Shown here: positions 1 to 8,907 of the stretch, one piece after another
How positions within the stretch are numbered: the first letter of the stretch is position 1
Layout of the letters: every line of letters begins with the position of its first letter
From: Flammulina velutipes
Taxonomy: Eukaryota; Basidiomycota; Agaricomycetes; Agaricales; Physalacriaceae
NCBI GenBank assembly: GCA_011800155.1
Contig: CM022375.1
Span: 1,798,001-1,862,000 of the forward strand
Direction: 5' to 3'
DNA length: 64,000 bases
Position numbers and translations under genes: made by a program
Notes under the pieces: model-generated
What the model was told of the DNA's origin: nothing
The model's database searches: none
What the model saw: the letters and a program-made list of their open reading frames with translations, nothing else

Positions 1-540
1 CAAGGTTCTTATCAGCGGGAACGGCTATGAGGTCGTTCTCGCTCAAGATTTTCAGGAGCTTCTTTAGCTCACTATGGTTGATGTTGGGCCGAACGTGCAG
101 GACTTGCCTGTCTAGCACTTCCACGTCGAGTAGCTCACGGGCCGTTTTTAACGCAACTTCAACATGCGCAAAGAGTCTAGGACCCTCTGCGGTTGGATTG
201 GGGATATGGAATTGTGGTATGTATCGTGGTTGGGCACGATCCATATCTGGGTCCGTTCCGTCAATCAGTCGGTCAAGGCGGTAGCGTCTCGCGTCTACAG
301 ACAATCGCAGTCGGCGAGCAAAGTTGTCAAAGGCATCACGTACATCATCCGGCGGCGTTAATAGCGGGCGCGGGACGAATTTATGATTTAGCGCCAGGAT
401 CTTAGTCTGAGCTGCGTTAAGCACACTCGCGGTCATATTGTGAACAGTTCGATTTGTTATTCGAGTATCATAATACAACAGTGTCATGCGAGCCGTGACG
501 AAACGAGCTTGAGCATCGAGCGGAGCTGAGAAGAAAATAT
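1..540 (-). CDS. Penelope-like reverse transcriptase, N-terminal region (partial)
   Basis: The minus strand is open from an intron acceptor at 541 to the window edge. It encodes a stretch with FARRLRLSVDARRYRL, RPNINHSELKKLLKILSEND and, at the very edge, VPADKNL. The order of an Arg-rich FxxRLR block, an RPN-x-S block and an acidic stretch before PADK resembles the region upstream of the catalytic RT fingers in Penelope-like elements and related RTs. The PADK motif is the last thing visible, so catalytic Asp residues lie outside the window. A preceding intron at 541-592 (donor GTATGT, branch CTAAC, acceptor CCCAG) links it to an upstream exon. Element class is inferred from motif memory; another RT clade is possible. 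Confidence 0.5.
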
Positions 541-592
541 CTGGGTAGGTGTTAGGTTGGTTACGTTGAAGCGTAATGCCAGGTGGACATAC
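541..592 (-). other. Predicted spliceosomal intron before the RT exon
   Basis: On the minus strand the segment begins GTATGT, contains CTAAC about 14 bases before the end and finishes CCCAG. Removing it joins a Tyr-His-Leu-coding end to Asp-Ile-Phe-Phe of the RT exon. The length of 52 bases matches other introns in this window. Confidence 0.5.
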
Positions 593-649
593 CCAGGTGG
601 TAATACAGTGTTGGGTTTGGCGGGGAGTGGGTGCAGGCGCTAGTCCTCC

Positions 650-912
650 TCATCCGAGGAGTCCTTGGCTCTTGCCTTCTCCTTCCCCTTGCCCTTTGGA
701 GCGTCGGCCTTGACCTTCTGCTCTTTGCTGCTTCCTCCTCGTCCTTTTCCTCCGGCGGGGGCCTTCTTTCCATTCGAGGGCTGCGGTTTCTTCTCTTTCG
801 AGGGTCTCGCAGCGCTCTTGGAAGAGGACGCTTCGGCGGTTGGAATTGGTGGTGGTCTTCGTCGTCTTCCCCTTCGATTTCTCCTCCTTTTGTTCGAGCT
901 TGTGGACTTTCA
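650..912 (-). pseudogene. 3' exon of the ORF interrupted by the Ty3 element
   Basis: This minus-strand exon starts after a TCTAG acceptor at 913. Spliced to the exon ending at 12480 it continues in frame as a Lys/Glu-rich tail (KVHKLEQKEEKSKGKTTK) and stops at 650. A neighbouring frame of the same DNA gives a more natural nuclear-type tail ending in Lys/Ala-rich sequence and DSSDEED, then TAG. A one-base shift near the ACC repeat (about 860) may therefore separate the two. I do not recognise the protein. It precedes the RT gene on the same strand and may be the first ORF of that element. Confidence 0.45.
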
Positions 913-942
913 CTAGAGGGGGGCGACGGGGTATGAGTGACG

Positions 943-946
943 ATGT
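943..946. repeat. Target-site duplication of the Ty3 element, left copy
   Basis: ATGT lies directly before the left LTR and is repeated directly after the right LTR at 12446-12449. A fifth base differs (T left, C right). Ty3/Gypsy elements usually make 4-6 bp duplications. Confidence 0.6.
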
Positions 947-1737
947 TATAGATCTCTTAACGAGTCTGAGTTCGTTGTGATGTTGAGGGGACTACCCGGT
1001 GGATTCCTGCTCTTGTTCTGGCGCACCGAGGTCGCAGACCTTGGTAGGTGAAGAAGTCGGGCAGCGAGCTGTCGCAGATGACGGTGGCGCTTCCAAGTAC
1101 GCGTTCGTCGAAGTACTAACGCGTGCGCGAAAGTATAGGTTCCAAAAGTCTCTTGACAGTTGCAAGGGGCTTCTGTGTTGATATTGTGGGGTGATAATTC
1201 TATATATGTGTTTCTACGACATGCTACAGTATTTATACTGTACGCTGTCGGCTTTCTCTTCCGTCTAGTTCTACGCTTAGGCCTCTCGATGCCTGCGTCA
1301 TGTACCCTGATCGAGCGATCGTGCGACGATCCGGGGTTTGAGTCCGTGATGTGATTGGCGTTCCGTCGCATCGAGTCAGACCACCTCGCGATATGACTCT
1401 TCGAGGGTGGTAATTCTCTCCGTTCCTGTCGGCTTTGGCATCCAGATTCCCGAAGGTGCCTGGGCGCCATGCATGGCGCACAGCCTTGGTGTAATCTCTT
1501 CCCATCGATCTGGATCTTCTCGTTATCGATCGTTGCAATCCATCGATTAGTTCGGTAGCTTCCGTGTTCTGAAACGTCCATGCTTGTGCCGTGTGAAGTG
1601 CTGCGCCATATGTTCCTAATGCGGACGCGCCGTGGATGGCGCGTTCACACGTTCCGACCTATATGGCGCTGGCGCCGTCGTGCGCCACACCCATGTTTAG
1701 TATCAGTTCTGCACTCAGCCCAAGTGCAGGCTGTACA
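947..1737 (-). repeat. 3' LTR of the Ty3 element
   Basis: This 791 bp segment is repeated at 11655-12445, offset 10708, with mismatches seen only at 1154 (T/C) and 1370 (A/G). In element orientation it begins TGTACAGCC and ends GATCTATA. A TATAAATA box lies at 1237-1230 on the minus strand inside a CAGTAT-ATACTG palindrome and could be the U3 promoter. Open frames of about 200 codons inside the LTR occur in both copies but look like chance reading frames. Confidence 0.9.
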
Positions 1738-1748
1738 TCTCCCCCCAA
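1738..1748 (-). other. Polypurine tract
   Basis: Directly inside the 3' LTR the minus strand reads TTGGGGGGAGA followed by the LTR start TGTACA. A purine run at this place is the expected primer for plus-strand DNA synthesis in LTR elements. Confidence 0.75.
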
Positions 1749-1874
1749 CTTGAATGTGAACTCCTCCATGGTGTGAAATCGGCGAATTTGTCCTAACCCG
1801 TGTGTCCGCGCCATAAATGTCGCAAGGATTTGGCTCCGTCTTCCATTCGGTAATTCCTGTGGCGAGGGGTGGCA

Positions 1875-1880
1875 CTATAA
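1875..1880 (+). promoter_or_regulatory. TATA box upstream of antisense ORF A
   Basis: TATAAA in the context CACTATAAAGAGGG lies 79 bases before the ATG at 1959 on the plus strand. It is opposite to the retrotransposon's own direction, which suggests that the antisense ORFs have their own promoter. The assignment is by sequence only. Confidence 0.5.
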
Positions 1881-1958
1881 AGAGGGCCGCGCGGATAGGA
1901 AAATTTCCCAGCCAACGCTACCATCTCAAGCCCCAAAGCCTGAAAAAAAATTTCCACC

Positions 1959-2415
1959 ATGTCCAACACTCCCAACGCCGCTTCTTCCCCAATCGAGAAC
2001 CCAGTTGTTCAGCAGCGCTACGATGAGCTTGACCGTCTCGTCAAATGCGCCCTTAGCACTGTCAAGGCGCACGAACATTTTGGCTTGGAGCTGTCCCCTA
2101 GGCAGCTTGAGGACTACCTCTCCATCTTCCGCAGCCAATATGCAAGTCCCTTCTCTCGACTCATCTTCTCCTCCTTCCTAACCCTCTCCCAGGCGGACGT
2201 TCGCGAGCTGAACGCAGCCCTTGTTGCTGCTGGTCATCCCCACTTGGAATCCCGTTCCGGGAGTGGTCGCGGACGACAACGCCATTCCGCCCCTCGTGGA
2301 CGTCCAAACTAGCGATTCCACTCGCGAATCCATGAGCGAAAGTGATGACGAGGGGGCGGAATACAGGGACCATGCCGATTATGTCAAAAAGGAGTTTGAC
2401 GTCGACTTAGAGTAG
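1959..2415 (+). CDS. Antisense ORF A of the Ty3 element
   Basis: This plus-strand ORF lies between the 3' LTR and the integrase, opposite to pol. It starts MSNTPNAASSPIENP and continues with a helical-looking segment (QQRYDELDRLVKCALS). A GC-AG intron is predicted at 2142-2192 (donor GCAAGT, branch CTAAC, acceptor CCCAG) and keeps the frame. After HPHLE the open frame ends at 2312. The adjacent frame carries an acidic tail (SESDDEGAEYRDHADYVKK, then EFDVDLE and a stop at 2415) that looks like the true C-terminus, so a one-base shift near 2245-2260 is likely. I know no family for it. Confidence 0.5.
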
Positions 2416-2969
2416 TGGTTTTCCTGTTTGTTGTCGTGTAGGTTCGCGCCCGTAGTTTGAAAGCGAATGCAGTTGATGTATCCTATTTTTCCGAAGTTTT
2501 TCCAGTGTACGCGCCTCGGCTCCGTTCCCTTCGCGTCCTTCCTCCTCGTGTTCGTGATTATAAACGTGAGTTGCCGATCCCATCCATCAATCTTGTCCAA
2601 GTTTGGTATAGTTCGCGCGACGACCAATTCCTTTCCCTGGCCGCGCGTCCCAGAAAGGCAAGTGCGTCATCACTACCCTTCATCAGTGCAGGCTGTGCAA
2701 CGCAATGATCGTCCCGTGTCCAGAGTACGCGGTGGTATGTTCTTGTCCAGTTTCGGGTACTTGGCTTCCAATGTCGGGAGTTCTCCGTGCTTCGATTCCA
2801 GTAAGCTTTGGTGTCCGATCCTCTTCTTTGGCAGATTTCCCTTGATAGAGTTCGTCGGCATCTTCCGATTCGTTGGACGCGTTTGAAACTCCGCTCCATC
2901 GTTCTACTTAAATCCGCCACGCGCCTTTTTCTTCTTCCTCTTCCCATCCTTCCTTCCACTTCATAGACG
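2416..2969. other. Spacer between antisense ORFs A and B
   Basis: I see no convincing gene in this stretch. The last 40 bases before the ORF B start are CT-rich, with a weak TTAAAT at 2908-2913, a layout common in basidiomycete promoters. Confidence 0.4.
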
Positions 2970-4678
2970 ATGGAACCCTTGTCTCCTCCAGAATTGCGTC
3001 AAGTTCAGTCCTTTATTTTCCGCTGCCAGGCCCTCGTCCTCGATGGTGCCCCCGCCCTGGCAGCCGCCCTTCCCGGGGTGTATCGCGGTTGGGTGCGTCT
3101 CCTTTTTGTTTTCGGTTTTCTTCTCTTTCCTCGTCGTCGGATCAGGCTGATGCGCTTCCTTCCGTAGGTCGACCTTTTCTATAGTTTGAATCCTGCTCGG
3201 GCTCTTGGTCTTCTCGAGCAGCCGCAGATGTCTCCCGTGCTTGCCGTCCTCCGCCTCGCCCACAACAATTACGATGCTTCGTGGGGCTCGACCTTCGAAG
3301 TCGCGCCTTTCGACAATCTCGACTTATGGGAAGATCCCTCCCCCGAGGCGGAGCAAGGTGACACTGATGAGCTCGCGACCCTCCAGCCTTCTGCTCCCGC
3401 CAGTCCTTCGACGACCGCGCGGTCTCTTCCCGTCCCTGTGGAAGAGATTCCAGTGAGTCGTCGTTCCCCCTCCTTGGACCATGGGGCTCCCGTTCTTCCT
3501 GCCCTTAGCCCCGACCGTGAGTAATTCCCCTTTTTGCCCTTCGCCCTTTGCCTGACCAGCCTCCTTTCCTTCCCAGCAACTGATCCTCCGACCCCTTCGT
3601 TCCGCAACCTGTCCCTCGTGGTTAGTCCCCGTCGTCCTCGCGCGCCCTCGCCCATCCTCGCCATTGCCTCTTCTTCTCCCCCGGCTGCCTCTGCGGGCGG
3701 TAGGTTCGAGAGCGAGGAGGTCAACGAGATCGTAAGTGATGGGGTCGTGGCCGCCGACGAGCTCGACGATGGTCCCGCTGCCTCCGCCGATTCCTCCTGG
3801 TCTTCGCTCCCGGTCATCCCGTTCCCTCGCTCGGTTACCAGTGGCTTCCATATTCGCTGGATCCAGCACTACGGGGGCCTTCCCGGGTATTCCGCCAAGA
3901 ACCGTCGGTATGGCGAACGCATCCCCGAAATCCTGGAAAGCCTACGCGAGCACCTGGGAAACGGGACGCTCCAGGTAACCTACCTTCCTACCCCTTTACA
4001 TCCATTTTTCTGAAGGTTTCTTCCAGCTGTACGATCCCCAGTGTTGGCGCTGCAGTCACGGCAAGAATCCCCCTTGGTTGAATGGTCTTTGTATCAGCCG
4101 CGCTGGTCAGCCGACCCGCTGCTTCGGTTGCGCCCTTGCTCGCCATGGAGAGTGTAGCGCCAATAGTCCCGCCGATGTCACCAGCACTTCCGCCGTCAAA
4201 CGCAAAATCCTCCCTCTTCCCGCTGGCGCTGGTTCCTCGTCTTCTTCGGCTCCTCGTCCCCGTCCTCGTCCCGCTCGCTCGACCGGCGCTCCGACCGCTG
4301 GTCCTGTGTCCGTTGTCCTTGCGCGTCGCGCTACTGCCTCCCCTGCTGCTACGGCAGGCAAGAAACGTCCCCGCTCCCCGAGTCCTTCTCCCAGTACGTT
4401 CTTCTTCATACCTTGATTCCCTTTTCTAACCTTTCTGAAACCTCCAGCTCCCCCGTGGGCAACAACGCCCTTTCCTCCCTCGATGAGGTAACCCCGCCTG
4501 GGTCGCCTCGCACGCGGCTGAACTTGCCGGCGCCCTCGCCTCCTTGGACCAAACTTCCAATGTCATTCGTGACAGCCTTGCTCGAGTCCGGGCGCTGGAA
4601 ACCTTGTTTCCCAGTGCCCCTCCCGCTTCCTCTGGACCCTCCAAGCGTCGAGTCGTCAAGAAAGCTTCCAAGAAGTGA
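2970..4678 (+). CDS. Antisense ORF B: spliced six-Cys protein of the Ty3 element
   Basis: This is a five-exon plus-strand gene inside the minus-strand retrotransposon. Predicted introns are 3093-3167 (GTGCGT..CCGTAG), 3517-3576 (GTGAGT..CCCAG), 3975-4026 (GTAACC..TTCCAG) and 4394-4447 (GTACGT..CTCCAG); the first three join exons in frame. The product begins MEPLSPPELRQVQSF, has Ser/Pro-rich linkers and a Trp-rich block (FHIRWIQHYGGLPGYSAKNR). A Cys cluster C-x2-C-x12-C-x9-C-x2-C-x7-C in exon 4 looks like a zinc-binding finger. A basic tail follows (KRRVVKKASKK, stop at 4676). The last exon needs two one-base corrections, at the C run 4448-4453 and near 4490, to keep one frame. Nuclear DNA or RNA binding is a guess. 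Confidence 0.6.
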
Positions 4679-5283
4679 GGTGGCTGGGTGAATTTTCATA
4701 GGGGTCTGGGTCCATATATTTCGTCGTATTTTCCTCCTCGCGTCGCCTGTACTATTTCCTGCCTGTTCGTGTTTTTGAAAATGTAAATTGTTGCAGTCCT
4801 TGGTAGTTTTCGAACAGTTCCCCTTGTGTTCTTTCCCTTTGTATCAAAATCCTGAGGCCTCTTTGGCGTCCCGCTGAGTACCCCTTCCACACCGTCCGGG
4901 AGCCACCCGTTCAGTAAGTTGATACCGCGCGACCTTGGTGGCGCACGCGACCTCCATAAGATATCCTGTGTTTTCCGCGTATGGTGATAGGTGTAGGTCC
5001 ATGTCGTTCATGGGTGGTTCGATCGATCGCCAGCTGGTGTCTTTCGCAGGTAGGTTGTGTTAGGTAGATTGTTCGGTGGTAGTGGCGCCTGGTCGTAATT
5101 CGGTCCCGATGTTTAAACGAATGACGTGCCACTGTATTGTAGGTACACATGTGGGTTATTATATCGATTCGAGAGTCGATAGTCCTTCCCCCAACAAAAA
5201 TTTTGTCTTGATCTTGATTTTCCAGATTTCCTATCCGTGCGCCAGAAATGGCGCTCCCCCCAACTTGTTGCAAAACTCCCATT
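4679..5283. other. Spacer between ORF B and pol
   Basis: The ORF B stop (plus strand) and the integrase stop (minus strand) face each other across about 600 bases. The open frames here have no recognisable domain, and I see no gene. Confidence 0.5.
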
Positions 5284-6827
5284 TTACTCCCCTTTCTCGT
5301 CGCTCTCCATTAAGCGCTTCGTCTCCTCATCAGTCAAAGCTCCCGTGTAGTACCAAGGCAATGATATCCGCTCCTGCGCCAGATATTTCATGACACGTCG
5401 CGCCGCTACCGTGTTAGCGAGTCTTGTGCCAGATAGTTCGCAAAGCTGGTAGGCGCCTCCCTTCGTCCTGAATAGTACCACAAGGGGTCCAAAGTAGCGG
5501 GCTTGCATCTTGTCTTGAAGTCCCTTTCGTCCTTTAGAATTTTCCAGTAGTACGAGATCGCCACGTTTGAAATCGAAATCCACCACTCGGTTTTGGTGCT
5601 CCTTCTCCCAACGCTTTGCGGCGTCCACTCTAGACTTCCAAACGTCTTCTTTCAGCTTCTCCATCTCCTTCTCCCTGTTCCATAAATCCATGGCTCTTTG
5701 CACGATGACATCACCGTGGGAAACTATACCACTGAACGGCGTAGTTAACCAGGTTGCTTGCACAAAGTCCAGAGGTAGCAGAGGTTCCGCTCCTGTCGCA
5801 GCTCGGTGGGGCTCATGTGCATAACACGGGAGATAGTAACTCTCTCTGCCCACATCATGGCGAATGTCCCTTCCGACCACTTGGATTCGTTTCCTTTGGC
5901 TAATTTGAATAGACCCTCCCGAACATCGTAATGCCTGTTTTCGATGATACCGTTTGCCTGAGAGTTGTAGCCAGAAATCCTGATGTGTTTCACTCCGTAT
6001 TGTCGAGATAGTCGGTCCATTGCAGCAATAAACGCTTGCCCATTATCCGTCACGATTTCCCTAAGCGATCCCCATCGACATATGAGCTCCTCGAATATGA
6101 AAGCTGCTAGAGTGTTTTCGTTCTCCTTCCTGAGCATCCGGAATTCGGGGTACGCCGTTAGAGAACACCTCGCGTGTACGAAGTATTTGAAACCGTTTGA
6201 AGGTGGCATGAAAAAGGTGTCGATATATGCTTTCGCAAACAAAGGTGCTGGTTCCGCTACGACCGGTGGAATATGCCAGTGCTGCGTGCGTCGCAGCTGA
6301 CACTCGTGACATGTCGATAGATACCACTTGATGTCGTTCAACAGTCCCGGCCACCAGAATCGAATCTGTACGGTATGGCGGACTGAGAACGTTCCTTTGT
6401 GTCCCAATCTGTCATGCGCCGATCGTAAAATCCCAAGTCGAGCTGGTGGCTTGACCACTAGTTGATGCTTCCCGTTTTCCATCCTGCGCCACAGGTCACT
6501 TTCCCTTCGAAAGAAACCCGTTGCGTATTTGATGAACCTCTTCCTCTCCTTCTCTCCCATCCTCTCCGGTATTTCCAATTTATCCAAGAAACGCAGGATT
6601 TGCACAAGGCGCTCATCCTGCGCCATATGTTTCTTCGACCTGGGAATCTCCGGTGTGGCGTCTGGCTGGATGTTCGGATTTAACTCGTCGTACGAGTAGT
6701 CCGGGACTTCCACCAGCTCCCTCAACAGTACTTCACAAACGGTTGCTTCAGGTTCCACGTGCGCCGACGCTATTACCTGAAGGAAACCGTAATGCCTATC
6801 CACCCAATCTTCGTCGTCCTCCTCCAA
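5284..6827 (-). CDS. Ty3 integrase (two overlapping frames)
   Basis: Two frames together encode a complete Ty3-type integrase. The first (6827-5745) has an HHCC zinc domain (AHDRLGHKG, then CHECQ) and the DDE core: Asp in KAYIDTFF, Asp in IVTDNGQAF, Glu in NGIIENRHYD. The second (5880-5284) continues from the SPHRAATGAEPLLPLDF region to a GPY/F-like C-terminal module (KRGDLVLLENSKGRKG, then MQARYFGPLVV). The break falls next to a CCCC run near 5812-5815 and one extra C would restore the frame. No chromodomain follows. The function is insertion of element cDNA into the nucleus genome. Confidence 0.85.
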
Positions 6828-8907
6828 CTCCTCTCCAGGAAACGGTCGCCGACGAGATAGACCATCTACCCCGTGACGAATCCCCGGAACGTGTACCAGC
6901 TTGAAGGTAAACAGCAGGACACCTGCGACCCATCGGTTTATTGTGGCGTTCGGGTTTCAGATCAGGATTGTTGATCATTCCCTTAATAGCTGTGGCGTCC
7001 ACTTCTACGACCAGATTCCTAGCTCCGATGATGTACATGGATACCGCTTTCAGAGCCCTGTAGAGTCCGTATAACTCCAGTTTTGGCTGACTGTAGTTGG
7101 TTTCCCTGGGGTTCAATGCCATAGATCCAAAACGGTTTGGGTACCGCAAGCGTGCGTCCTCTTCGTCTTCCTGGAAGAGAGCGTAGCCAATCGCGATAAC
7201 GCTTGAATCTACGCATAGAATTATAGGTGCGCCCGAGTGGTAGTCCAAAGGGCGCAATGCAGGTGAATTTAGCATCGCGGCTTTCAGCTCGTCCTGCGCC
7301 TCCTGTTGTTCTGGTCCCCAATAGAATTCGGCATCCTTCTTCGTCAAGTCCACTACAGGCCTAGATAAACCCGCGAAGTTCCATATGAACACCCTCATGA
7401 GGCCCACGGTCCCCATGAATGCTCGTACATCCGTGAGGTCCCTGCATGGTCCCCAGTTCCTCACCTTCTCCATCTTCGTTTCGTCGGGTTCCCTCCCTGC
7501 GTAGGTACACTTGTGACCAACAAGCATGGCTTCTGGAACGCAAAGGAAAGCCTTTTTCCCGCTCCAAGTACATCCAATGTACCAAATCCTCTGGACGATC
7601 CGTCCGAGCGCCTGAAAATGCTCCCAAACGAATCTCCGTATCCCCTCGTTTCCTTCAATCGTCTCGTACCCTCCGTCCTTGGTCTCGTATCTTGTAGGTG
7701 GTCCTCGAATACCCGCGTCATCCATAAAAGGTATTGTGAATTCCGGTATTTCGTCCTGTAATGCGTAGGTGACGTCCCCATGTAAAATGGGTACACTATT
7801 CGTCCATCCCATTGGTAGCTTCGTGAGTCGAAAAGTGCCTAACGGTGTCTGGAAAGTCGTATAATCCCTAGACGGCTGCGCAAGTCCTCTTTGATCGAAC
7901 GCCACAAAGAGATCCAGAACTCCATAACATGCGCGCCCAGCAAATGACTCCGCCAGCGTTTCGACGAACGGTAACATCCCACTATCGCGTATAGTGACCG
8001 CGTTCAGAGGCTGTAGGTCGTGTACAATCCGCAAGGATTTCCCGTCCTTCTTGAGTACCGTGAACCAGCGCGATCGGTAGGAAGAGCTTGATGGCTCGTA
8101 CGCTCCGGACGCGACCTTCTCCCTAACGATGCGAATGACTTCGTCGTATATCCCAGGTGGTATCGGCATGTTCCTATTGACCCAAGGAATATGTTCTGTT
8201 ATTCCCATGTTTACCGGCGGGAAGAAGTCTTCCCGAAAGTGTCCCTTTTCCGTTTCGTCCCAAGCGAATCCTTTTTCGTGTAGCGCCATAAAGTGATGCA
8301 TCAACTTCCTCTCTTCTGGCCAGAGAAATCCCTCGGGATGCAAGTCGTCGATGATCTTTTTCCTTTCCAGAGTGTATCGTCCCCGTGGCTCGAAGTGTGG
8401 CGGGCGCACGGGTAGTACGGGTAAGGTTTCCAGAGGGTTCCCCACGATGTTCCTGACTATCCTGAAGTCCTCTGGTAGAGTGGTGGCGACTGGTTTGATC
8501 CTGTTCGCGACCTTTTTGTATTTCTTTCCTGCAAACACAGCGACCGGCGCTTTCGTATCCAATATCACAGCCATTCCACCCCGTCCATGACTTCGCGCCT
8601 TTGGAACTCCCAATGGACGCGATGAGTCGCTTTTAGTCGGGGTACAAGTGTCCGCGTAGAGCGCCGCAGCCAGAACGAATGCCTTCTGCGCCAATGTTGC
8701 TGCGCCATCCGTCTGTACGGCCTCTTCCAATACTTCCCCTGTAAATCCTGAAATAGATATTCCGTATCCTGGTATACTTTCCCAATCTTCGAAGGTTTGT
8801 GGTCCTTCCAGAAGCTTTCCGATGTGAGGTGTCCTAGATCCAATGCCGTTCCTGTGTGTAACCGTTATAACAAGCCCTGTTTGTTCGTCTTCTTGCATAA
8901 TCATCAT
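6796..8907 (-). CDS. Ty3 reverse transcriptase and RNase H
   Basis: RT motifs run in order: SRWFTVLKKDGKSLRIVHD with LQPLN (fingers), GVLDLFVAFDQRG (first catalytic Asp), PMGWTNS, and IPFMDDAGIRGP (FMDD in place of the usual YxDD). RNase H follows with CVDSSVIAIGYALFQ and a Glu in QPKLELYGLYRAL. The N-terminal 200 residues precede a VNMGITEHIPWVN linker. The frame is lost near 6945-6955: the alternative frame from there reads NATINRWVAGVLLFTFKLVH and joins the integrase ORF, so one base is missing or extra. The start ATG overlaps the gag stop. Confidence 0.88.
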   Translation of the reverse strand: MMIMQEDEQTGLVITVTHRNGIGSRTPHIGKLLEGPQTFEDWESIPGYGISISGFTGEVLEEAVQTDGAATLAQKAFVLAAALYADTCTPTKSDSSRPLGVPKARSHGRGGMAVILDTKAPVAVFAGKKYKKVANRIKPVATTLPEDFRIVRNIVGNPLETLPVLPVRPPHFEPRGRYTLERKKIIDDLHPEGFLWPEERKLMHHFMALHEKGFAWDETEKGHFREDFFPPVNMGITEHIPWVNRNMPIPPGIYDEVIRIVREKVASGAYEPSSSSYRSRWFTVLKKDGKSLRIVHDLQPLNAVTIRDSGMLPFVETLAESFAGRACYGVLDLFVAFDQRGLAQPSRDYTTFQTPLGTFRLTKLPMGWTNSVPILHGDVTYALQDEIPEFTIPFMDDAGIRGPPTRYETKDGGYETIEGNEGIRRFVWEHFQALGRIVQRIWYIGCTWSGKKAFLCVPEAMLVGHKCTYAGREPDETKMEKVRNWGPCRDLTDVRAFMGTVGLMRVFIWNFAGLSRPVVDLTKKDAEFYWGPEQQEAQDELKAAMLNSPALRPLDYHSGAPIILCVDSSVIAIGYALFQEDEEDARLRYPNRFGSMALNPRETNYSQPKLELYGLYRALKAVSMYIIGARNLVVEVDATAIKGMINNPDLKPERHNKPMGRRCPAVYLQAGTRSGDSSRGRWSISSATVSWRGVGGGRRRLGG
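8904..8907 (-). promoter_or_regulatory. Gag-stop/pol-start overlap (ATGA)
   Basis: The minus strand reads CAATGATG. The gag frame stops at TGA and the pol frame has ATG one base upstream, so stop and start share bases. Stop-start overlaps support coupled termination and reinitiation in some fungal viruses; a -1 frameshift is the other option. Confidence 0.45.

Noticed and set aside
946..1581. 211-codon minus ORF in the left LTR, with a 279-codon version at 11450-12289
   Set aside because: It lies in the LTR, is identical in both copies because the LTRs are, crosses the LTR border in the right copy and has no recognisable domain. Treated as a chance frame.
3269..3869. Two 180-codon minus ORFs opposite antisense ORF B
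   Set aside because: Shadows of GC-rich coding sequence; the plus strand has matched introns and a Cys cluster.
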